Shown here in pieces: positions 1 to 8,404 of a stretch of 33,805 bases of DNA; position 1 is the stretch's first letter, and every line of letters begins with the position of its first letter. Under the pieces are notes generated by a model. The model saw only the letters and a program-made list of their open reading frames with translations, was not told the origin of the DNA and ran no database searches. The DNA is from Reticulitermes lucifugus (taxonomy: Eukaryota > Arthropoda > Insecta > Blattodea > Rhinotermitidae), in assembly GCA_026260175.1 (NCBI GenBank), contig JAKCWW010005313.1, positions 3,218 to 37,022 of the forward strand, written 5' to 3'. The translations under genes and the position numbers were made by a program.

Positions 1-496
1 TAACGTCAGAAGTGTATTGTGAAACGTTAAAAAAACTGCGAAGGGCCATTCAGAACAAAAGGCGCAGAATGCTGAGCTCCTGTGTGGTGCTTCTGCATGA
101 CAACGTGCGACTGCATACGGCAGGTCGCACTCGAACATTGCTCGAGCAATTCAAGTGGGAATTGTTCGACCACCCTCCTTACAGCCCTGATCTGGCTCCT
201 AGTGATTACCACCTATTCATGCACATAAAGAATTGGTTCCAATCACAGCGCTTCAACAACAATGAGGAGTTGAAAGCAGACGTTGAAACATGGTTGAGCT
301 CAATGGCGGCAGACTTCTTTGAACAGGGCATAGTACAGCTTATTCCCCGGTACGACAAGTGCCTCAATTCTGGCGGTGACTATATTGAAAAATAGGTTAA
401 GCATGTAGATATTTATTGTATATAATAACATATTTTTATCTGATTGTGTGTTTTTTTAACAGCTAAACGGAGGTTACTTTCCAAACAGTCCTCATA
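1..496 (+). mobile_element. mariner element, right part with 3' inverted repeat
   Basis: The transposase tail is followed by about 70 AT-rich bases and then, at about 466-496, a sequence whose reverse complement begins TATGAGGACTGTTTGGAAAG. That closely resembles the TACGAGG...CTGTTCGGAAAGTAA terminal repeats of mariner elements, as I remember them. The element should end at the TA at 495-496. The left half lies outside the window. Confidence 0.75.
3..395 (+). pseudogene. mariner transposase, C-terminal part (5' end outside window)
   Basis: The frame is open from the left edge to a stop at 393-395, so about 130 C-terminal residues of a Tc1/mariner-superfamily transposase are visible. Two of the three catalytic acidic residues can be seen: the Asp in the motif LLHDNVRLHTA (codon at 99-101) and the Asp in YSPDLAPSDYHLF. 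Thirty-four residues separate them, which is the DD34D spacing of true mariners. The enzyme cuts and pastes its own element at TA sites. No stop or frameshift occurs in the visible part, but the N-terminal DNA-binding half and the first catalytic Asp lie outside the window, so I cannot say whether the copy is intact. The right inverted repeat follows at about 466-496. Confidence 0.85.
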
Positions 497-1587
497 CCTC
501 ATGACATTTCTCACATATCATGACCTACTTGCCATCCCAATAAAACATTTTCATTTCTTTTCTCTTTTTCTTGTAAATAAATTTTACATTTTAGCAAGTG
601 CCCATTGCTGCTGTTCGAAATCCCCATGCCTTTATCCCCCACATGGTTTGCATTCCTGGCACGTTTTATTCCAGACCAGAACATCCCTTGAAGCTAATCA
701 CTGCTTTTTTTACTGCCAAGTTACAGCCAGAATTATAAACATGTTCAAATCATTCATTGTACTCAAAGACTGTTGTATCTTGTATAGAAATTTATATTTT
801 TGTAATTGTTTCCAGCCTATTTTCTTCATCACTGAGGTGCAGGTAATGTGCAAGTGTTTCATATCATCAAAGAGTTATTGCTGCTGGACTTGGAAAGCTC
901 CTAAAATGTAAGAGACATTGGCTAGGTGCAAAGCTACATATCAGAATTACTAAATATAGATTATGTAGATGGAGCAACAGCAATAACAATTCATGTAATA
1001 TCTCTCAAATTTCAGCCCTGATAAGAGAGTTCATATTGCTTTTGTTTTCAGACTGCAAAGAAGGGGATGACCAAGAAAAGTATATTTGCATCACCTGATA
1101 ATGTAAATGGACGAGTTGGCATTGGCACATGTGGAATGAGTGGGAAGCCCATGACAGAGTTTACTACTGCTGAAAAGTGGAGAAAAGGGGTGTGAGCCCT
1201 AGAAACAAATGTTGTGAAGTGAAAATTGGTGGATATTTCTCAGAGACCTACTGTACTGTTGTCTCCGTACAAAGATTCCTGTTCTTATATTATAAACTAT
1301 TGTGATCTAAAATGTACATAACAAAGCTCATCAAATGCCATTGTCTTCTGCCATGACAGATCATAGAGATTAATATAGTTTCTGCTAATAAAAACTCTAG
1401 GAGTACTTGATATAAGGACAAGAAAGGATTAACATTACAGTCTTGTAGGATGTGTTGCCATGTAGTCATTAGATAGGTTCCAACATTTTGAAAGGAGCTG
1501 CAGCATCAATCTTGTGAGTCCATCCTGCGGGCATCACATCCAGAAGACCATATATCATAAAATTCACTGCTGTGAGAACCTTATATA
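497..1587. other. intergenic, nothing recognised
   Basis: AT-rich unique-looking sequence. The open frame at 444-911 has no recognisable domain, uses ordinary intergenic composition and overlaps the mariner terminus. I see no exon, RNA gene or structured repeat here. Confidence 0.5.
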
Positions 1588-2681
1588 TCATACAACAGTG
1601 CTTTTCAACCAGTAGGGAGGAGGGTTGTCTGGTGGTACGTGAAGTTATTTGGGAATGTAATGGGCATGGGCACTGGTCATAGCGAGCATGTCCATTAGTT
1701 CATGACACTGGAGGTTTCTTAAAGAATCCACTGTTGATGTTAAGTCAGACAAATCTTGTAAATTGATATCACTATTAATTAGCACATAGCAATCTGTAAT
1801 CATTAATTGGGCGTGGGTGTACTTCATTAGCATGGGGTATGGTAGCGTGTTTTATGGTGATAATCAAATAAATTCCCAATACGTCCCTTTTATTATACAC
1901 TATATACAGTTTGCATAACTAGACTAAATCATGGAAGTACCCTTATTATTGACCCTTCACGATTGGACCTTACAGGAAGACACTGGATCCCGTCTACAGT
2001 CTCTGCACAATAATGTAACATTTAAACTTTCAAGAGTGTAGGGTAGGAAATATCAGAATCACTCACTCAGAAATGTGGAGTAACAAGACTTACCTAGGAT
2101 CAGTAGAAATATGTTGTGAATTTATATCTTCATGTCAACTTACATCAGTGTTACTTTGTGTAAAATAGTGCCGCAAACTGCAATTTCGTTACTTTTTTTA
2201 ATTTCAAGGATTCTTCATTACATGATGGGGAACCAATAGGAATTGTCCAACATCACATTATAACTTCATCGATATCATCGATAGCCAATCAGAATTAATA
2301 TAAAAGAATGTGTTTACTAAATTGGGCACGAGGTTAGCGACTTCCACTAAGGGTTAGTGACAAACTGCAAGCCATTGCAGAAATCAATAAGGAATGTGTC
2401 TGCTAAGGTCAAAGGAAATGTGAATGACTTCAAACAACAAAGGGCAATAAAATGCTTGGTCATTACAGGAATTATAATTTTTTGCATAATTCAGTTTTAA
2501 AGATGTTAATTTTTTAAATGTATTTAAGTGAAAAGAAACACATTTATGAAGTATTTATAAAAATTAAACTAGAAGAGTAGAAACTCTGTATATTATTAAT
2601 ATTTACAGTACCTGGTGGTGCATGTAAATGTTTTGTTTGTGATATGTGAGGAAAAGAAAGTTGAAAAACATTGTCATACAA
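1588..2681. mobile_element. non-autonomous hAT-type DNA transposon with 8-bp target site duplication
   Basis: The element proper runs from 1596 to 2673, 1078 bp. Its left end reads CAGTGCTTTTCAACC and the reverse complement of its right end reads CAATGTTTTTCAACT, a terminal inverted repeat with about 12 of 16 positions equal. The start and sequence resemble Charlie-type hAT termini (CAGTG...TCAACC). Both sides are flanked by the identical octamer TCATACAA (1588-1595 and 2674-2681), matching the 8-bp duplication typical of hAT insertion. I found no convincing transposase frame, so it is either non-autonomous or a badly decayed copy. Confidence 0.8.
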
Positions 2682-3159
2682 GAACAAGAAAGTACATTTT
2701 TACGTCAAAATGTGGAATGTAAGTTTTACTTTGGATTTAACTGAAGGTTACAACATTTTCCCCTTACTTTCCTCTGCTTGTAATGTGATCATGTCATTGC
2801 AAGTCGATTTTGTCACATTGTATATTTGAAGAAAATGTATTTCTTTAATTAGGTTGACTTTGGCAAATAGCAGTCAACCTACTATTTATATATGCTGATG
2901 TATAAGTTAAGTGTTTAGTCATTTTCAATCTTGTATAATTTATAGACTATTTTATTTCACTATTTCACAAGGAAATTTAGATATGTCACTGAAAGGGAAT
3001 TGTCCAAGAGCGCTGTTCATGTGATGATTTCTGATTTATATGTTGGGCCATTTTGGTCAGTTGGCTTTATTATGAGGGTATGAAACTAGAAACTAACCCT
3101 AGATGATGGGTAACGTTCATGGTGAAAAAGAAACTTTTGTGACAGACCTGTAGTACATG
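2682..3159. other. intergenic, nothing recognised
   Basis: AT-rich sequence between the hAT element and the SINE. No exon, RNA gene or repeat could be supported. Confidence 0.45.
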
Positions 3160-3480
3160 ATGTAATAAGAGGTAAAGGTAAAGATAAAAAGGTAAAGTTT
3201 TCCCTGTCCACACAAGGAAGGCATATATGGGGAGCAGAGGTATATCTCCACTCATTTCTGACCTTGGCACTAGATGGAGGTGCATGGTTAACTTCACACC
3301 CTGGCCACTTTACCCCCAGGAAAGAATCCTGGTGCCCTTGTGTATGGGGCTGGGTGGGTCCCAGACCCAGTGTGGAGAAGAAATAAATTTCTTGCCTCTC
3401 CTGAGATTTGAAACCCCCAACTGTCCAGCTTGTAGCCTAGTCACTGTACTAATTATGCTACAATGGCTCCTAACTTATTT
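3160..3480 (-). repeat. tRNA-derived SINE, family A (minus-strand copy)
   Basis: Read on the minus strand, the head at about 3475 has the phrase AGTGACTAGGCTAC followed by a B-box-like GGGTTTCAAATCT. The body carries the family's CTCCATCTAGTG phrase and the tail at about 3165-3200 is rich in GGTAAA. The same layout recurs at 12345-12645, 13865-14120, 26705-26880, 30406-30697 and 31548-31850 in both orientations, which is what defines it as a dispersed SINE. Confidence 0.75.
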
Positions 3481-5084
3481 CTACAGAGAGAGAAAGCTGT
3501 ATGGCAGACCAAGAAGGGGGAGGGGGGGGGAGGAGGAGAAGAAGAAGACAAGATGGCAATAACAGCAGCAGCAAAATTCTGGATTGAGCTATGGCAGAAT
3601 AATTTCAGTTCCCAGAACATTTAAGAGCTTTTAACCTTCACAAAGAATTTTTAGACAATTGAAGCTCCTTGCCATGGCATAAGACTTCTGAATCGTATGG
3701 TGGCTTTCTGCACTGTCTAGGAAATACGTAACAGTTCTGGACCACTGCACAGGAGTTTCTTCTCTGCACAGTTTTCAGCAATCCGTAAGTACAAGATAGT
3801 TTTGGGTTCTGTGTAGGAATTCCTAGCCTTACTCACTTTGTCATTTGTTTTTTCTACCTTCATATATTCTGTGCTGTGAGTAATATCTACTTAATGTTTT
3901 CAGTCTTTGTCCTAACAGTAAACCTTTACTGTTAGTCACATGGCTAAAGTAATTTCAATCCTTTGGGTCTGCTGCCTTTCGCTTGTAATTCTACAGGTCT
4001 TCTAGATATTTTGTATCTGTGCCTGAACCACAATTCTTTTATATGCAATTCCTTTAGGTATCCATTGATTTCCAATTGATCTGTAATAGTCACATGATTT
4101 GGAGGTCTGTTGCCATACCAGTTTTCAGGGGCAAGCATTAAGAAACCAGTGTAATGCCCACCCCAGAAGCCTGAATGGCCACTATATTGCTATTACTGAT
4201 GATACCAGATAAGGTCAGAATGTAGGTGGCATGCAATGGCATGATGTTCATACCAAGTTTCATAAAAATGATCACTTACTGGGAAAGCTGCTGGCTTCAA
4301 AACTATGCCAGGATAGATGGTCTGTAGTCTGACACTGTAGCCTCTCAGGTATGAAATAGAGGTATGACATTTGGTTAGATCATTGTTAATAGCGGACATG
4401 GTACCATAAGCCTTTGTTTATCAGTAAACTAAGTAGGCTGAAACAGATTTTTGGCTCAAGAGAGAAGATATTCCCTTTCTTTGGAACTGAAATGAATATT
4501 AATGAACATGTAATAACAGTATTTGCATGAGTGAATTTGATGTGTATTACGGTTATGAAAGAGTCCTCTGAAAACGGGTTTTGGGCACAGGGAAATGTCA
4601 TTGATTTTAATTTGTTAGCATTAATCAAATTGGTATAAACATGATCTCCAAAGAATAGTGGGAATAGAATCAAACCCTGATACAGTGCCACTTTGTACAC
4701 CACTGTTGGCAGCAGTAAATCGAAATACTGTACATAATACACAGTTGCTGTTCACAGACTTTCATGGAAAGTGTGAGGGTGGCACTAGATTGGGGTGTGA
4801 CTATGCAATTACAACTGATGCATAGTTGTGACAAATGCTTGAAATGAAGGCTGGTGTCCAAATGACTGATGATTTTTTTGTTTCATAAATATTGCATGAC
4901 AGTGCGTTTCAAACGGACCGTATTTTATATTAATCCTTTAGTTTTATAGTTCTGATTATTTTTTAAAAAGAAAGAAACAGATTTCACACGTTTAATTACC
5001 CTATGGAAGGGAAGATTTTTCTTTTTGCAGTTGTTACATTAAAAACTGTAATTAGAATGACAAAATCAGGGATGATAGATGGGT
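3481..5084. other. intergenic, no supported gene
   Basis: About 1.6 kb of AT-rich sequence, including a short purine-rich tract at 3486-3560. The minus-strand open frame at 3944-4138 (NWYGNRPPNHV...) could be a transposon remnant, but I do not recognise it. Other frames here are short and without motifs. Confidence 0.4.
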
Positions 5085-5285
5085 GGATTGTGTGGCACAT
5101 GGGATAGAAAAGGAACGCATACAGAGTTTTGGTAGAAAACCCTGAAGGAAAGAAACCACTCAGAAGAACTAGGTATACATGGGGGCAACAATATTGGAAT
5201 AAATCTTAAAGAAATAAGATGGGAGGGTGTGGACTGGATTCATCTGACTCAGCATAGGTTGTTGCAAACATGGTGATGAACCTTT
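5085..5285 (+). pseudogene. non-LTR retrotransposon (LINE) C-terminal remnant
   Basis: The + strand reads NPEGKKPLRRTRYTWG, then after a frameshift KEIRWEGVDWIHLTQ and a stop. This is the arginine-rich GRPRRRW...EIGWEGVDWIHLAQ tail that follows the reverse transcriptase of a common insect non-LTR retrotransposon family, as I remember it. The same family appears at 10270-10690, 13080-13600 and 22060-22180. The copy is 5'-truncated, as usual for LINE insertions, and is dead. Confidence 0.65.
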
Positions 5286-5989
5286 GCGTTTTATCATACG
5301 TAGCAAATTTCGTGATTAGTTGGGCAGCTATTAGCTTCACGAGAGACACTCTGCTCCATGTAGTAAGTCTTCATACTGATACAATAACCATTTTTGTTGA
5401 GGTTTGAACAAGACTGAAATGGGTTGACAAATTTTAGTGTAACTTGATGTCAGATTTCATAAACACATTCAGTCTGGAGTTTTTTACATGTGGAGAGATG
5501 GACATGGTGAAGGTAGTAAAAGCATTTTTAAATATTTTTGTTGCAAAGGTGCCAAAAATGCACACACTGTGGACAATACTTTACGATTCTGTACGTACTG
5601 AACCCTTATTACAAGACTACATATCCCAGTTTGCAAAGTAGTACTTGTTATTAATGAAAACTATTTCTAATTCTACTGATTCTGTATAGCTCTTCAGATT
5701 TTAAGACAGGAAGAATTCAGAAAGCAGAATGGCAGCTAGAAGAAGGAGTTCAGTGAATTTCGTATTAGTCCTCCATTCATACAGTTTTCTGTATGAATGC
5801 TGTCACTGTTTACTACAGAACTGCATGCATACCTAAGTTACAGGATTTGAATTTCCATTTGGGGGAGGTTAAGTATGCCCTTTTATTGTATGTTAAGGTT
5901 ATATGGGTTAATTTTTCGTCAGAAAATATAAAAAGTCTTTCCCATCCTTTACACTTGATATTCGACACCTTCCTTTCTAACAAAAGTCC
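5286..5989. other. intergenic, small hairpin only
   Basis: No gene recognised. A perfect 11-bp stem with a TTTT loop lies at 5774-5799 (CATTCATACAG and its complement); its meaning is unknown. Confidence 0.4.
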
Positions 5990-6852
5990 TGAACGTTGTG
6001 CCGATGATATGCGATAAAGATACGGTATTTATTTTATCGTGTCCCCGAGCACGCAGCCTTAGCGCGTACAAAGCCTGCATCCGCCGTTGTAGCTGCGCTG
6101 CTCAGCCAGTGTGTTAAACATATGCTGTGCATTTCCATTGTAGTATAATTTGGGAGAACGCTGTGGAAGAGGCTACGGACCTGTCGTAAGCCAGACTACA
6201 CAATGAATGAACTATACTAGGATGCTATCGCCCAAAAGTGAATTTTTTTTTAAATGTTTTCAGTGCTGACGTTTAGAAATGCAGAAGTTACGTTACGTCC
6301 TATCTTGCGAAATTTGAGGTTCTCATAGCGGTGTTGCTGAAGGTTAAGGTTTTCTGAGATGTACTTAACTTCGTAACTACTGGTGCATTTGACACTACGT
6401 TATAACCCAACTTTAGAGACCACCCACACTTCCCTTTCTTCAAGAAACTGGAAATAATTTTGATGTTTATTTGCTTACTATTTATTACGCACAAGTCTGT
6501 AAAAGGAAGCTGCATGGTTAAATCAGTGTAGGTAAAATATGTATGGTTTTACCATCCCGAACGCCTTCAGGTACACAAGCGGTCTTCAAACTTTTAAAAA
6601 TCCGTGCGGAACGCTTACGACTATATCTGACGACTATATCCAGCAACGTAAAAGTGTACATTTTGGGCGCACACGTGAAATAACACTTTTTAAAACAAAC
6701 TTTTATCTTAAAAATAAAACATTTTCGTATATTTATGAAAAACAAGATTGTATTATTTGTGATTTATATGGAAACTAAAGCCAGCGCCAATTACGTACAA
6801 AATGGGGAGGAAAATAAAACAAAAATTGAACGTTGTCAAAACTATGTGTACC

Positions 6853-7228
6853 AGTGTCTCACTACCAACTAAATGCACATTAAAAAAACAATATAATGTT
6901 TCTTTAAAATCGTCTAAAAGGCCCCTACATATGTTTCGGTTTTCAAAAAACCATCATCAGGGGGTCACAGAATTGTACTTTTCAAAATACGTCCATGCGT
7001 TCTTCTATCAGCACACGCAATGCAATTCACCACTTTCACTCCTGCTATTTACGGTATCACTTGTAAGCACCATATGTTAACATTTTGAAAAGTACAATTC
7101 TGTGACCCCCTGATGATGGTTTTTTGAAAACCGAAACATACTCGTATGTAGGGGCCTTTTAGACGATTTTAAAGAAACCTTATATTGGTTTTTTTTTAAA
7201 ATGTGCATTAAGTTGGTAGTGAGACAAT
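6853..7228. mobile_element. inverted-repeat element with hammerhead-like cores (Penelope-like / retrozyme type?)
   Basis: The left arm (about 6853-6988) and right arm (about 7084-7228) are near-identical reverse complements separated by about 95 bases. Differences are small gaps, for example a 5-base difference in ACATATGT versus ACATACTCGTATGT. Each arm contains a CCTGATGATGG...CCGAAAC string, on the plus strand in the right arm and on the minus strand in the left arm. Inverted pseudo-LTRs with hammerhead motifs are known from Penelope-like retroelements. No reverse transcriptase is present, so this would be a fragment or a non-autonomous copy. Confidence 0.65.
7104..7160 (+). ncRNA. hammerhead-ribozyme-like motif, type I topology
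   Basis: CTGATGA (7110-7116) and GAAA (7133-7136) can be joined by three helices. Stem I is CCCC 7106-7109 with GGGG 7151-7154. Stem II is GGTTTT 7118-7123 with AAAACC 7127-7132. Stem III is ACATA 7136-7140 with TATGT 7145-7149, extendable by one C-G pair. The predicted cleavage site follows A7150 in the triplet GTA. One extra base, T7117, lies between the core A and stem II. An extra base at this place is known in a natural viroid hammerhead, but it may lower activity. Activity is untested. Confidence 0.6.
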
Positions 7229-7520
7229 GGTTAGTGAGAATGCACGGTGAACCCAGAATAAAATATGTGTACCAGTTTCGTTATAACGGAAATGTGCTTG
7301 CTGAACCCATCACTGATGTGGCCTATTAAATTTGTGGGAAAGAGCTCGGAATGTTGATACAGACCTAACTGTTGGTTACACTGCATCCACCAGTTGCGTG
7401 TGCGTGGGCTGTCCATCGTGCCGATAGTGCTCGGGTGACAGTATCTTTGCGCTGGTAGCAGGAAAGTATGTGGTAATGGGAAGTGCGAGTGTGCAGTGCG
7501 GAGCGACTCGTTGCAGTGCT

Positions 7521-8123
7521 TATTACATTTTATTGCAATGAATCAGACATGTTAGTAATTATATTCATAACTGTAATTTATTATAGTATCAGTATTTTTA
7601 CTTAATTTTAGAAACTGTGTTCCCCAGTTAACAGTAAAGTTTGAAAGAATTGGATAGAGGCCGTCAACCCAGGCGGTGCTGTTTTATGTATAACATACGG
7701 TGTTTTAAAAATGGATGTGGCGCAAGATGACTAATGTGTAGGAGGAGAAGGTTTCCGTTGGAGTGCTTTTAAATATAATTTTGGTTATATTCACATCACT
7801 TTCTCCCAGCGTTGGGTAAAATATGGTGTGGTATGTAGGCCTAAATATGTGTCAAGTTTATGTCCCAAACAAATAGGTTTAAAACGTTACAACGATGTCT
7901 TGTTGTCAGTAATTGCACATACTATTATTTAAACTTCGAGTGAAGCGCTGTGTGCTATGAAAAGTGGGGTATTATTGCTGTTCTATACTGGCGAAATAAA
8001 AATGTCAGAATGATTTATGTTGTCAAAAAATGTGGAAGATATATAATTATATATGTAAAATGAGTAGAAGTGTCAATTGTATTAGCTTTAGTGATTGCAA
8101 ATTTTTTTTAAATTTTATTACAG
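7521..8123 (+). other. likely 5' UTR intron, nothing else recognised
   Basis: AT-rich sequence ending in a T-rich tract and TTACAG at 8118-8123, the acceptor of the first coding exon. No repeat or RNA gene was identified. Confidence 0.45.
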
Positions 8124-8182
8124 GAGTTAGTTACAATGACAAAGTGAAATAACTTTTGCACTTTGTGAGCAGCATAACCACA
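8124..8182 (+). promoter_or_regulatory. SLC12A8: 5' UTR piece in first coding exon, with a 3-codon upstream ORF
   Basis: The exon begins after a polypyrimidine tract and CAG at 8121-8123. An upstream ATG at 8136 reads only three codons to TGA at 8145-8147. A TAA at 8150-8152 is in frame with the main ATG and rules out an N-terminal extension within this exon. The main ATG has a favourable ACCACAATGG context, with A at -3 and G at +4. Confidence 0.65.
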
Positions 8183-8404
8183 ATGGACCCATCATTTTCA
8201 AATCACAATGACATGAGCAACCGGGACATTGACTGGGCAAGACTTGGCCTTGGCAATCGGGAAGCAAGTTCACAGCACCATGAAGCCAATGGCAGCAACA
8301 AGACAAACAGAATGCCAAGAGCAATGGATTTTGGCAGCGAATATCATTATGGGCCAGGTGGTCACCAGGCTTCAGAAGTCAATGAACTTTTTGCAGAAGA
8401 ACAG
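8183..8404 (+). CDS. SLC12A8: SLC12A8 coding exon 1 (residues 1-74)
   Basis: This exon encodes the hydrophilic cytosolic N-terminus, rich in Asn, Ser, His and Gly, ending VNELFAEEQ. It starts at the ATG at 8183 (good context, in-frame TAA 33 bases upstream) and ends with CAG before the donor GTACTG, in phase 0. The N-terminus of this family is poorly conserved. Assignment rests on the open frame, the splice signals and perfect joining to exon 2, where ...AEEQ is followed by GDKPWW. Confidence 0.8.

Larger units (their letters stand above)
5990..7520 (+). promoter_or_regulatory. CpG-retaining region, probable promoter / first-exon zone of the transporter gene
   Basis: CpG dinucleotides are frequent at about 5990-6300, 6540-6680 and 7240-7515 but rare across most of the remaining window. 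Since exon 1 of the transporter has a splice acceptor at 8123, a 5' non-coding exon must lie upstream, and this is the nearest plausible zone. One candidate donor is GTATGT at 7466. In insects with gene-body methylation, promoters keep CpGs while bodies lose them; applying that here is inference. A long inverted repeat (6853-7228) sits inside. No TATA box or initiator could be fixed with confidence. Confidence 0.4.

Noticed and set aside
444..911. 155-residue open frame
   Set aside because: It overlaps the mariner terminus, has no domain or codon signal and has the composition of AT-rich intergenic DNA.
3227..3562. 111-residue open frame
   Set aside because: It lies antisense through a family A SINE and the adjoining purine-rich tract, so it is not a gene.
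3944..4138. Minus-strand frame NWYGNRPPNHV...
   Set aside because: Composition is somewhat protein-like and it may be a transposon scrap, but I could not match it to any family, so it is not called as a gene.
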